Assembly (NCBI GenBank): GCA_028753945.1
Contig: JAPNXP010000005.1
Coordinates: 4,092,001 to 4,156,000 of the forward strand
Direction: 5' to 3'
Length of the DNA stretch: 64,000 nucleotides
Source: Hexactinellida sp. DTS-2022
Taxonomy: Eukaryota > Porifera > Hexactinellida
Part shown: piece by piece, positions 40,507 to 51,427 of the stretch
Layout of the letters: every line of letters starts with the position of its first letter
Numbering within the stretch: position 1 is the first letter of the stretch
Program-made: the position numbers and the translations under genes
Notes under the pieces: model-generated
Told to the model about the DNA's origin: nothing
What the model saw: only the letters and a program-made list of their open reading frames with translations
Database searches by the model: none

Positions 40507-40840
40507 ACCCTATTACTCGTACAGGCATATTGCACACTCCGAACACCTGACCCCTTGACGGCATTAACTTGTGTCCCAATTTTAGTTCTCGCATGGTACC
40601 GACGTCCATTACGTTCACTTTAGCTCCTGTATCGAGAAGAGCTCGAGTTGTTATTCCATTAACCTTAACAGAAACTGTTGCAGATCGTTCGTCCCAATTT
40701 TCTTCGCCCTCCACACAGAATACCTGTTTCGAACCTTGATATTCCCCCTTTTCATTTAATCTGCATTGATAGGTGTTGTGACCTCGACGGCCGCATTTGC
40801 TACAGGTTCTATCAGGACAAAATCTCCACAGATGACCCAT
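40376..40840 (-). pseudogene. Second zinc knuckle and aspartic protease, gypsy element 2
   Basis: The end of the first CCHC knuckle (GHLWRFC) is followed by a second complete knuckle (CSKCGRRGHNTYQC), then retropepsin with ALLDTGAKVNVMD and LLLGRQFMQLFG. There is no stop where element 1 has one, which supports that stop being a mutation. The first knuckle is split from its N-terminal half by one missing base in a short A run near 40840. Confidence 0.85.
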
Positions 40841-41478
40841 TTACCACAGGTATAACACTTGCTAGCTTGTTTAGAGCTGGCTCTTTGAAAGGTTGTTCCC
40901 GATCGTTGTCTACCTTGTGACCTTACTTGATAGACCTCTTCTTCGATTCCTTTCCGATCTTCGTCCTTGACTTGCGCAGAAGGACTATAATCCTCAACTG
41001 TCCGTATATCGGCAACAATATTAAGACGGGTTCCGTGTTCTAAACTCATGCCCTTTTTTTAGAAGAGTAGCTTGAACTAGTGTAACAAATTCTCTAACTT
41101 CCTTTTCTGTACACTCCTCCTTCGTTTTGATCCAGGCTTTGATCACTGACTGTGTTTCTTGTGGGAGTTCACCTATTAGAGCGGCACATGCTGCCCGTTT
41201 GCTCAACCCTGCCCGCATCGCTTGCTTTAACAATTGATCGAAAAATACTTCTATCCGAACGCCTCTCGCCCATTGGGTTTTCCTAAATAGCGACAAAGCT
41301 TCAAATTCATCAATAGGTTGATCAAGACTGTCGGACATCAGTTCGAAAGCTTCTTTGAGCGTATTCTCTCTAATAGCCTGTAGTGCAATTGATCTCTCAT
41401 AATCGTTGCGACACACAAAAGAGGGTAGCATTTGGATAGCTACCTTTTCAGTAGAGTTTGAAACTAGCGCGCTAGTCC
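40756..41478 (-). pseudogene. Gag, gypsy element 2, interrupted
   Basis: Capsid-like region from about 41478 down to 41021, continued in another frame (40756-41049) to SKCYTCGK, the first half of a CCHC knuckle. The beginning of gag is cut by the MITE at 41479-42031. A remaining upstream piece (42037-42115) has an ATG and an open stretch in the same orientation. The residues directly upstream of 41478 in the reading frame are MITE sequence, not gag. Confidence 0.75.
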
Positions 41479-42031
41479 AGTGCTGCCAACCCTCCGCTTT
41501 CGGCGGGAGGGTCCCGCTTTTTGATGTTTCCTCCCGCTCTCCCGCCTCCCCTATCAAACCTCCCGCTTTTTGGATGATTGTATATGTAAATATTAGAATC
41601 TGAATTTTATAATTACAAGCAATATATTTTAGAAGTTTTCACTTAACTAATTCACTCTAACCCCAGAAACAAATTTGTCTCTTTTAAAATACCATAATTC
41701 TGTATATTATCTTGTATTTCCAATTTTCCATTCTGACACATCATTTAGGAATTTTTATAACACATCATTTAGGAAATCTTTATTTATTTATACATTTTAT
41801 AATAATATTAAAATGCTCACTGCTACCTTATATTTCAATATGAGACGGTAGAAACTAATTGATAGGTAGAAAAATGTTTTTATAATGCCTTTTATTCAGG
41901 TATTCTTGCTAATTTAACTAAAATACTGACCTCCCGCTTTTTCTCCAGCTTTTAGAGTATCTACCTCCCGATTTTAGATGAAACTCCTGCCACAGGTCCC
42001 ATCTTTGGGATATTTTAGGTTGGCAGCACTG
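41479..42031. mobile_element. MITE with CCTCCCGCTTTTT repeats in gag, 5-bp TSD
   Basis: Perfect inverted ends CAGTGCTGCCAACC are flanked by TAGTC (41474-41478, 42032-42036). CCTCCCGCTTTTTG units occur near both ends. Its TSD length matches that of the element at 15710-15856 (CAGTGCCG ends). Confidence 0.85.
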
Positions 42032-42120
42032 TAGTCGCCGCCAGAAATAACGGCATCCAATCCTCTATCCTTTGACCATCTACTAAGGGCGGTATGGAAA
42101 TGTTCAAGGGTCATGCCGGT

Positions 42121-42880
42121 ACAATTCTAGAATCTTACACCCCCCATTTTTTCTTAGTAACCTTAATACCTGTTATTCCCGTGTATAGCACTCGTTGAAA
42201 GAAGCAAAATGAGACAAAAAGAATCAAAATCGGTCCACTTTTGACTGAATTACAGTTAATTTTCGTTTATAAGCCAAAGTCAATGGAGAAATGTTGTTAC
42301 ATTGAAAGAAGCCAATTATGCATTCAAAACACTGTTGTGCGATACGCATACTGCATTCTTGTTACCTTTTTGAAGTAATACAATTTTAACTTGGTTACGT
42401 AATATGCGAAATTCTCACACAGCAACTGTGATTCACTGTTGTTGTATGTTGCGATATCGCGGTATGCTGGAAATGGTTCGAAAAACCAAAACCGGAAATT
42501 GTTCGAATTTTTAGTGTTGCTGCACCATGGATATGAGAAAATCCCGGCTTGAATCCATGGTCCAACGATACAAAAATGAAATTCGAACTATTTCCTTTTT
42601 TGTTCGAACTATTTCCTATTTTGAAAAAATCGAACCATTTCCGCATTACCGCGATAGTTCATAGTTGATAACTTCATACCAATATTATTGAAAATGAACT
42701 GCCTTGGAATGCATTGATTTGTTGTGATCACACTGACAATATCTTGAAATTTTAAATTACACAACCAGTTATACACTTTAATATTTCAGCGATTTCAAAT
42801 TACATATTACTTAACTAATTTAAAATTTCTTTTTACATAATAACAAATTCAACAAATTTGTATGCTGATTCTGTAATTGT
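42121..42880 (-). repeat. Interspersed repeat, copy with an insertion
   Basis: Colinear, in reverse orientation, with 55250-55740 through phrases such as CAATTCTAGAATCTTACACC and TTGAAAGAAGCCAATTATGC. A block at about 42455-42655 with inverted GAAATGGTTCGA/TCGAACCATTTC ends is present only here, so it is an insertion. Confidence 0.8.
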
Positions 42881-43440
42881 CTGGGCACAAATTAACATTC
42901 CGCTAGTTTTTTTAATATATTTTATATAGGCATGTATAAAATGACAACTTTTGTAAATAGAAGACCTATTCAATTGAAACATGAGGAGTATTTACATGTA
43001 ACTAAGGATAATATTTAGTAATTGTATGTTCACGAGAGAGCTAGCTCTCTCGTGAGAAACCAATGTGGCCCGCAGTTAAAATTGAGTTGGGCACCCGTGA
43101 TCTAGGTGATAATATTAATTTTGATGAGAACAGGGGTTTATCCTGGAATTTCTTAGCCAACAAATTTTGCCAAACACCCGAACGCGGCACTTAAATAAGA
43201 GTCACACTGCAACCAACCTCTCAAACGATTCTGGGCCCTTTAGGTGCATGGTCAGGCACCTAGGTAAACCCCTGGATGAGAGAGTACAGTAACAATTCAT
43301 TTGGATAAGCATAGAGATTATAGAAACTACACATAAATTTGGAGCAATGCAAATATACTAATGGAATAAAGTTAAATCATTATTATAATATCATACAAAA
43401 TACTTGCTTTAGACTACAGGGTATTGGCTTCTAATTTCTA
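42881..43440. other. Unassigned, with a perfect 26-bp palindrome
   Basis: 43030-43055 is TCACGAGAGAGCT followed by its exact reverse complement. Nothing else is recognised. Confidence 0.5.
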
Positions 43441-44143
43441 TTACTAAATTATTGAAAATGTTTTCATAATGCCTCTTCTTCCAACAGTATTCGGCTAAGT
43501 AGGTATCCAGTAATTCAGGATTTGTTGTCATAGAATTCCTCATTTTCTAATTAGCCTGTCCCCAGGTACTCTCAATCGTTTGAGTATGTATATCTGTCCC
43601 CGGAACTACGAAATGGATGCTATGGTTCACCGTCAAATGAGTATAGTTAGCTGGAGGAATTAGATTATATGATGCCCATCATCACTTAAGATTGTTGTTC
43701 CTGGTTTTATAAACTGCTCAATGATGGGAATCAAGGTAGCAACCGATCGATCATCCACTGAAATCATAAAAGCCTCTTTGGAATCTCTGTCAATTCCTCC
43801 AAAAACCCATTTTCCAGATAGTTGTCTACCGCGATGGTATTTCCTTCTTCCGAATTTGCTTTCATCAATCTCTACTATATGTCCAGGACCACCAATTGGT
43901 TCTGGATTAGCGAGGTATCTTTCAACACAGAGATCACGTAAGAAGTTTTTCCAATCGGTGATGGTAGCTGTTGCCGATCCCAAATTCTTGTGTAAAAATT
44001 TGGTGTCTTGTAGGCCTTCAGCCCAAAAATATAAAAACTCTACAAGTTCTGTTAATAATGGCAAGTTTGATCCTTCAAAAAATGATCCTACTCGTCGATG
44101 TGCAAACTTTTTGCAGTTTTTTCTTAGAACATCTCTAGCCTAC
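43441..44143 (-). pseudogene. ISXO2/Merlin-type DDE transposase, broken
   Basis: On the minus strand, an open piece from about 44139 to 43670 has RKNCKKFAHRRVGSFFEG, ITDWKNFLRDLC and the signature GGPGHIVEIDESKFGRRKY (first acidic residue in IDESK). It continues to WVFGGIDRDSKEAF and TILSDDG. The end continues in a different frame with NHSIHFVVPGTDIHTQTIES, then hits an in-frame TAG before KMRNS. ISXO2-like transposases of Merlin elements have this GHVEIDE / G-x-DR / VNHS-x-x-FV / HTNxIE order. One frameshift and one nonsense codon make it inactive. Its 5' part is cut by the foldback copy at 44144. Confidence 0.88.
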
Positions 44144-44826
44144 CCATGGCCTACTTAATATACGGCTATATATGTCGCCGAGAAGGCCATAAAACAAAGA
44201 GGCCAGTTTCTAATTTTCAAAATGGAGAATTGATCTTTATTCGAATAATTAGCAAAGATAGAGCTGAAAAGTGTATTATAACTATATAGGAATATGGTAT
44301 CCAGGTATACATAGCACCCTCCAGAATTGTGATATGTCATCATCTGATGACGTTATGGTTATTTTGGTTGCGAATTATCTTGTTTTTCTAGCATACTTTT
44401 AACATAGTTAAACGCGTTATAAATGTTCAAAATTGGAACATGGTTATACCCAGAAGTAGTAGAATAAAATATATCGAAATTATAAATGGAATGTTGACAC
44501 ATTCCTCGGTTGCCATGGAAAATGTATATTTCCTAAAATGTGCCATAACTCAAAAGCTATGAATGTTATGTAAACTAGACTGGTACTGATCTGTCCGGAA
44601 TAGGTAACTTCCTATTCATCGATAATACATTTTATATGCCTAACTTCAATAATTTTTGAGATAGTGAGTCATTACCTAATAATGAATTAAGTGTTAATTA
44701 TCTCATTATCTCAAAGATTATTGAAGTTAGGCATATAAAATGTATTATCGATGAATAGGAAGTTACCTATTCCGGACAGATCAGTACCAGTCTAGTTTAC
44801 ATAACATTCATAGCTTTTGAGTTATA
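44144..44826. mobile_element. Foldback element F, copy A, right arm truncated
   Basis: The full left arm starts CCATGGCCTACTTAATATAC. The centre (TAGTGAGTCATTACC...) is in the opposite orientation to copy B. The right arm is cut at GAGTTAT where the Helitron-ended palindrome starts. It lies in the Merlin-type transposase. Confidence 0.85.
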
Positions 44827-44830
44827 TATA

Positions 44831-45641
44831 CGAGCCCTTCGGTCTCGGTCGCTTTGCGACAGATCGGTGCTACGCACCTCAAGTTAACGGCCGCTGTGCG
44901 GCCTTACTCCTCACATTTCTACCATGGAAATTGTAGATAGGGACGTTATGATTTTCATTTTCATTAATTTGTTTACCTATTTGTGTAAACAACAACAACA
45001 ACAAAGACTCATATTAGAATATTATAAATGCGAAATTCGTATTCAGCACACTTGTTCACTTATAATACCTATTGAAAGTTAACTTCTAGGTTGATTTTGA
45101 ATTTTCATTAAATTGTTTAGCTATTTTGAGTAAACAACAACAACAACAACAAATATTCATATTAGAAAATTTTAACCGCGAAAATCGTGTTCAGCATACT
45201 TGTTTACCTATAATACCCGTTGAAAACTAACTTCTAGGTTGATTTTGAATTTTCATTAATTTGTTTACCTATTTTGTGTAAACAACAACAACAAATATTC
45301 ATATTAGAAAAATATAACCGCGAAAATCGTCTTCAGCATACTTGTTTACCTATAATACCCGTGAAAGCTAACTTCTAGGTTGATTTTGAATTTTCATTAA
45401 TTTGTTTACCTGTTTTGTGTAAACAACAACAACAAATATTAATATGAGAAATTTATAAACGCGAAATTCGTGTTCAGCATACTTGTTTACCTATTATAAC
45501 AATTGTTTACCTATTATAACATTTGAAAGTTAGTTTATATCCCAATATTAATTGCGGTTTTTATTCCCCCATCACTTTAATATAATCCGGACAAACACAC
45601 ACACACACAAACAAACAACAATCGAGATTTAATAATATAGA
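44831..45641 (-). mobile_element. Helitron H1, copy 3 (left arm of palindrome)
   Basis: 5' end TCTATATTATT at 45641, 3' hairpins ending at 44831; 811 bp with four internal 140-bp-type units. The flanking base after the 3' end is T. Confidence 0.9.
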
Positions 45642-45888
45642 TAATTGTAACTAATGAGCAAATATTTCAGGGGGGGCCATGGCCCCCTTGGCCCCCTCCC
45701 TGGCTACGCCATTGGTCCAGGATATAAATAAACAAGGAGCTAGCATTATAAAGGCAAAGTATGATTGAATTAAAGAGAAATTGTAATTAGAATAGCTAAT
45801 ATTTACATAGACGAATCTCGTTAACTATATTTCTAAACCAGATTAGCATTTAGATTTAATCAAAATATTTATATTTACATTATGGGTA

Positions 45889-46970
45889 CCATGGCCTACT
45901 TAATATACGGCTATATATGTCGCCGAGAAGGCCATAAAACAAAGAGGCCAGTTTCTAATTTTCAAAATGGAGAATTGATGTTTATTCGAATAATTAGCAA
46001 TGATAGAGCTGAAAAGTGTATTATAACTATATAGGAATATGGTATCCAGGTATACATAGCACCCTCCAGAATTGTGATATGTCATCATCTGATGACGTTA
46101 TGGTTATTTTGGTTGCGAATTATCTTGTTTTTCTAGCATACTTTTAACATAGTTAAACGCGTTATAAATGTTCAAAATTGGAACATGGTTATACCCAGAA
46201 GTAGTAGAATAAAATAGATCGAAATTATAAATGGAATGTTGACACATTCCTCGGTTGCCATGGAAAATGTATATTTCCTAAAATGTGCCATAACTCAAAA
46301 GCTATGAATGTTATGTAAACTAGACTGGTACTGATCTGTCCGGAATAGGTAACTTCCTATTCATCGATAATACATTTTATATGCCTAACTTCAATAATCT
46401 TTGAGATAATGAGATAATTAACACTTAATTCATTATTAGGTAATGACTCACTATCTCAAAAATTATTGAAGTTAGGCATATAAAATGTATTATCGATGAA
46501 TAGGAAGTTACCTATTCCGGACAGATCAGTACCAGTCTAGTTTACATAACATTCATAGCTTTTGAGTTATGGCACATTTAGGAAATATACATTTTCCATG
46601 GCAACCGAGGAATGTGTCAACATTCCATTTATAATTTCGATATATTTTATTCTACTACTTCTGGGTATAACCATGTTCCAATTTTGAACATTTATAACGC
46701 GTTTAACTATGTTAAAAGTATGCTAGAAAAACAAGATAATTCGCAACCAAAATAACCATAACGTCATCAGATGATGACATATCACAATTCTGGAGGGTGC
46801 TATGTATACCTGGATACCATATTCCTATATAGTTATAATACACTTTTCAGCTCTATCTTTGCTAATTATTCGAATAAAGATCAATTCTCCATTTTGAAAA
46901 TTAGAAACTGGCCTCTTTGTTTTATGGCCTTCTCGGCGACATATATAGCCGTATATTAAGTAGGCCATGG
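45889..46970. mobile_element. Foldback element F, copy B, at the palindrome centre
   Basis: Two arms of about 520 bp from CCATGGCCTACTTAATATAC to its inverted copy, with the asymmetric centre GAGATAATTAACACTTAATT. Small open frames in each arm are products of this repeat and recur in all copies. Confidence 0.9.
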
Positions 46971-47144
46971 TACCCATAATGTAAATATAAATATTTTGAT
47001 TAAATCTAAATGCTAATCTGGTTTAGAAATATAGTTAACGAGATTCGTCTATGTAAATATTAGCTATTCTAATTACAATTTCTCTTTAATTCAATCATAC
47101 TTTGCCTTTATAATGCTAGCTCCTTGTTTATTTATATCCTGGAC

Positions 47145-48133
47145 CAATGGCGTAGCCAGGGAGGGGGCCAAGGGGGCCATGGCCCCCCCTGAAATATTTG
47201 CTCATTAGTTACAATTATCTATATTATTAAATCTCGATTGTTGTTTGTTTGTGTGTGTGTGTGTTTGTCCGGATTATATTAAAGTGATGGGGGAATAAAA
47301 ACCGCAATTAATATTGGGATATAAACTAACTTTCAAATGTTATAATAGGTAAACAATTGTTATAATAGGTAAACAAGTATGCTGAACACGAATTTCGCGT
47401 TTATAAATTTCTCATATTAATATTTGTTGTTGTTGTTTACACAAAACAGGTAAACAAATTAATGAAAATTCAAAATCAACCTAGAAGTTAGCTTTCACGG
47501 GTATTATAGGTAAACAAGTATGCTGAAGACGATTTTCGCGGTTATATTTTTCTAATATGAATATTTGTTGTTGTTGTTTACACAAAATAGGTAAACAAAT
47601 TAATGAAAATTCAAAATCAACCTAGAAGTTAGTTTTCAACGGGTATTATAGGTAAACAAGTATGCTGAACACGATTTTCGCGGTTAAAATTTTCTAATAT
47701 GAATATTTGTTGTTGTTGTTGTTGTTTACTCAAAATAGCTAAACAATTTAATGAAAATTCAAAATCAACCTAGAAGTTAACTTTCAATAGGTATTATAAG
47801 TGAACAAGTGTGCTGAATACGAATTTCGCATTTATAATATTCTAATATGAGTCTTTGTTGTTGTTGTTGTTTACACAAATAGGTAAACAAATTAATGAAA
47901 ATGAAAATCATAACGTCCCTATCTACAATTTCCATGGTAGAAATGTGAGGAGTAAGGCCGCACAGCGGCCGTTAACTTGAGGTGCGTAGCACCGATCTGT
48001 CGCAAAGCGACCGAGACCGAAGGGCTCGTATATACGTATATATATCCAAATTAGTGGAAAACCCAAGGGACTATGGGTTTGGAACTACCTTGGCCCCCCC
48101 CCCCCCCGAATAGAAAATATGGCTACGCTACTG
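47145..48133. mobile_element. hAT-type MITE containing Helitron copy 4
   Basis: Ends CAATGGCGTAGCCAGG and (minus strand) CAGTAGCGTAGCCATATT with the exact 8-bp duplication TCCTGGAC (47137-47144, 48134-48141). The Helitron sits inside. The left palindrome arm contains only the inner part of this hAT, up to the Helitron 3' end. Confidence 0.9.
47218..48028 (+). mobile_element. Helitron H1, copy 4 (right arm of palindrome)
   Basis: Begins TCTATATTATT after A and ends GAAGGGCTCG before T; 811 bp, mirror of copy 3, inserted in the hAT at 47145-48133. Confidence 0.92.
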
Positions 48134-48335
48134 TCCTGGACTCATGCCCAACTCTTGTTCTGCTCCCAGATGTGCTATGTATACTGTAGTGATCATAGTG
48201 GTGTTGCAGTATTTCACATTCCTTCTGGGCCGCAAGACATAAATGATAAATGAAAACGTTTTCTGCATAGAGATGGTGAGTATATCTTTACTAGTTGGAC
48301 AAGCTTAATTAATTACTTTACCAGTTTTCCTTTAA

Positions 48336-49206
48336 GGAGATAGACCCGTAGGTTTTTGACACCCGATGACCCCCAATTATTATTGCATTTTTGAATAGTA
48401 CTAATTATTCTAAGAAGGACATAGATACTCAGAATTTCAAAAATCGAAAAATTTGAATTAGATATTCATAGTCAAAGTTTAGCCTAATAGTGAATCCATA
48501 CTAGATAATGTAAGAGCTGGCAATTTACTCTATTAGGCGCAAGTTCTGTAATAGTGCTAATTTAACTCTTTACTATTAGTTACATCAGATCCGCCACGTA
48601 CATTTGTCAAAATCAATTTAATTATTATTTTATATAGATTTTCAAATAAATGCTCAAATTTTACCAATATTTGGCTCTGATTAATTATTAACTCTATAAC
48701 TTTGTATTACAGTTGAAAATCGACGCGGCGGATCTGGTAGCTCTACTGATAAGGATCATTTTTGAGGAATAGTTTTTTTCTCTCCGACTTATACTCTTTG
48801 AGATATCACCTACATAATCAAGGTCACTCCCCGGAAATTCTTACGGAATGTATTTGTACAAAATGGCGGTGACTTTGACCTTTAGTGACGTCAAAAAGAT
48901 AGAAAAAATGTCCGAATCAAATTTTCCTTTTGGATTTGGATTGATAGCATTTCAAAGTATAGCTATGAGTGGTTTACCAAAAATTTATCCTTTTTCAAGA
49001 ATTACAATAATTCAGGCTTCTATGGCCATATTTTTCTATAGGAGGATGATTTTGACCTTGGGGGACGTCAAAAAGGTAAAAAGAAATGTCCGAATGAAAT
49101 TTTTCTTTCGGATTCGGGTAGATAGCATGTCATAGTATAGCTAGGAGGTTAAACAACTCTAAAACAATAGTTTGATTTATTAATGCAAATGTACGGGTCT
49201 ATCTCC
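48336..49206. mobile_element. TTAA-flanked element (piggyBac- or Kolobok-type MITE)
   Basis: Inverted ends GGAGATAGACCCGTA are flanked by TTAA on both sides (48332-48335, 49207-49210). A roughly 190-bp internal direct repeat around TTTGACCTT...GACGTCAAAAAG occurs twice (about 48865-48975 and 49045-49145). The 95-codon frame over it is a product of this repeat, not a recognisable gene. Confidence 0.85.
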
Positions 49207-49239
49207 TTAAGCTTCACTTACATACTTTAATTAAGAAAT

Positions 49240-49290
49240 AACTTATCTGTAGACCGTCTACATATAAGGATGCTCTTTAATTAATCATAC
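49240..49290. mobile_element. End fragment of the TAGACCGTCTA MITE
   Basis: TGTAGACCGTCTACATATAAGGATGCTC matches the terminal part of the 183-bp MITE. Confidence 0.7.
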
Positions 49291-50061
49291 GTAATTATGT
49301 AATTATATGCTAGATCTTCACACACTGAAAAACATTTTCGTTCCTGCTAAACACTTTGATCCTGATGATATCATTGACACACAAATTTATCTTAACATGA
49401 TGGCCAAACGAAGATGCGAACAATAAAAGCTACATTGAGGAAAGGCGCAGTACCTAAATACCCTCCTGGTGGCCCTGATCGTCTTATTGATCACACTATC
49501 AAGTATCAGCGGCTTGATAAAGACAAAAGGAGTATAATTTACAGATCCGAGTATGTCAAGTTGTGCTAAATGTAAAAGTTTTGTATTTTAACATGTTGTA
49601 TGTTATTGTATGTTATTGTATATTATAGGCAATGAAACAGTGTTGACTTGTACGAAGAAGAACAGAGAAAATACACTGTCTCTAAACTAGATGACATAAT
49701 CACTAAATCATCTCACATTAAGATCCCCAAGGATGGATTTTTGGCACCTTGATACCACATTTATATTGTCAATATGACATCAAATACAGTAGTCATTTCA
49801 GTCCAAAAGATTATTACTATTGACAAGTTTCTTCAAGTTAAAGTGTTATAATTGTGGAACCCTTGCGAATCTCTCAATCAGCTGTATGTTTGAAAACCGA
49901 TAGATATGGACATTGATTGATTAATCAACTCTTGGAAGGGAGTTGTCTCAAGGATTGAGATTCTTGCCACATATACATAATGATGCCAGATTTAATTGAA
50001 TGCCACTCTAGTTCGTTGGTTAGAGTCTGGGGAAGCTTGCCAGTTCATGAGGAAATTAACA
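49291..50061. other. Unassigned, with two short coding-like stretches
   Basis: 49318-49425 reads LHTLKNIFVPAKHFDPDD and onward to a stop; 49439-49569 reads RKGAVPKYPPGGPDRLID and onward to a stop. Neither belongs to a family I know. They may be eroded transposon exons. Confidence 0.35.
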
Positions 50062-50069
50062 GTTCAAAC

Positions 50070-50240
50070 CATAGGCGTCGGACCCACCCGCACCCGGCAT
50101 GGGCCGGGCAGCCCGAAGGGTCTACCCGGCCCATTCCCGGCCCATAGTTGTGTTAGTGATGCCGTGAATGTAGCGGCTCCAGAATTGATTGGGCCGGCCC
50201 CGGAGCCTTCGGGCCGGGCGGCCCATTTCCGACGTCTATG
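50070..50240. mobile_element. 171-bp hAT-type MITE, GC-rich
   Basis: Ends CATAGGCGTCGGACC and (minus strand) CATAGACGTCGGAAAT with the exact 8-bp duplication GTTCAAAC (50062-50069, 50241-50248). The interior is GGGCCGGGC-rich. Confidence 0.92.
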
Positions 50241-50404
50241 GTTCAAACCTTCACGTGTTTTCACCATTCAAGTATTGCACTGCCTAAACTTTTAAAATAT
50301 TGACCGGCGAATGTGGAAATACCTAAGTATTGTCATCATTTATACAAATTGATCTTATTGAACACCATTTTGGATTATACAAACAGATGTAAAACTACAA
50401 TGTA

Positions 50405-50935
50405 TTGCTTTTAATTTGCTTAGTCAAGTCCTGGAAAATTGGAGGTCACTTAAACCGTCTAATATTCTCCAGTTGTATAATAGGAAAGATTACGTCCATA
50501 AAGATAGAGATTCGTTTATGGAATTTATCAGCAGCTTCTAAACTTATGAAGATGATCTTTATCGCAGTCATCCTGAGAATTTTTATTTCACACATTTGTG
50601 TATGTGGGCACTCTTTTGAAGTTTTTTCCCTGAATTCATTCACAAGACAAACCTCTAGCTTTTATCGGAGGATATGCTGCCTTTCTTATTAAAGAAATTG
50701 TCTAAAATCTCAGATTTGTACCCCGATTGTTGTTCAGTACTCACTGAAAATGGAAATTGAGGACCCAGATTTTGACTTTGCCTTGATTAGCCTTTTTGAT
50801 CGTGGCAGCTTAGAATGGCCTTCCAATTACGTGCTAAATGTGATGTTTACACCTTGGAAAGTGTTTACAATTATGTTTTCAATCTTATTCAAGCAACTCC
50901 ATCTCTTAAAACTCGATAGTGAAAAGTGCTAAGAC
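50405..50935 (+). pseudogene. Relic of a P-element/THAP9-like transposase C-terminus
   Basis: Three frames in succession give a familiar pattern: FIGGYAAFLIKEIV (about 50663), then DLYPDCCSVLTEN, then DFDFALISLFDRGSLEWPSNYVL (from 50762). P-element and THAP9-like transposases have IAGYVxRKL, a CxxC, and LxxLxDRGGLxxPS in the same order near their C-terminus. Each step needs a frameshift and several stops occur, so this is a decayed remnant. The assignment rests on motif order only. Confidence 0.5.
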
Positions 50936-51138
50936 TTAGTTGATGAGTGTATAGATTGCTTAGTACAGAAGGAAAATCAATTTATTACTTTATATTTTGA
51001 CAACAGTAGCCAATTGTTACTCAACAGCAACAAGGCAAAAAAACATTATATTCATACTACCTGCCCCAAAGAAACTCCTAAGAAATTCCTCTAAACATTT
51101 GCTTAGTTTTCATAATTCTATTATCTAGTTTGCATGTA

Positions 51139-51238
51139 CAGGTAAACCTCCCAAAGCGGCACCCATCGGGAGAATGTTTTTGTGCCGCTTCTCGGAGGTT
51201 GCCGCTACTCGGAGGTGCCGCTTTGGGAGGTTTACCTG
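51139..51238. mobile_element. 100-bp Tc1/mariner-type MITE
   Basis: Inverted ends CAGGTAAACCTCCCAAAGCG (perfect, about 26 bp) are flanked by TA on both sides (51137-51138, 51239-51240). CTCGGAGGT units lie inside. Confidence 0.88.
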
Positions 51239-51427
51239 TAATAATATACTTGAGCTTGAACTTATGTTGGGAGACAACTATGAACCATATATACTACTTT
51301 GATATGTGTAGTTGATATAACGAGTCTAGTATTAATCAGGTAGTTGGTTACAGTTAGAAAAATAAACCCGCCTTTATCTTATCCCTGGTCCAAATCAGTG
51401 AAATGGCCTGTATATAGTAGGCTATGC

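Larger units (their letters stand above)
37050..42120 (-). mobile_element. Ty3/gypsy retrotransposon 2, degenerate
   Basis: Runs on the minus strand. Gag, zinc knuckle, protease, RT, RNase H, integrase, tail, polypurine tract and 3' LTR are in order. Coding regions are split by at least four frameshifts and gag is interrupted by a MITE. No 5' LTR is found; the left side passes into another repeat at about 42121. Confidence 0.88.
44826..48034. repeat. Near-perfect 3.2-kb palindrome
   Basis: Arms 44826-46408 and 46452-48034 are reverse complements of each other, with a 43-nt loop (46409-46451). From outside in, each arm holds a Helitron H1 copy (811 bp in both arms), a short GGGGGCCATGGCCCCC hAT end, about 175 bp of non-repeat sequence, and one arm of foldback F. 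A few single-base differences exist, for example near 45978 versus 46880. It is therefore unlikely to be one read folded on itself, though an assembly origin cannot be excluded. Confidence 0.93.

Noticed and set aside
44155..44343. 62-codon frame repeated at 45900, 46771 and 60740
   Set aside because: It is part of the arms of foldback F. Conservation reflects repeat identity, not protein function, and no domain is recognisable.
48848..49135. 95-codon frame with internally repeated sequence
   Set aside because: It lies over the internal direct repeat of the TTAA-flanked element; no domain and no similarity to a transposase.
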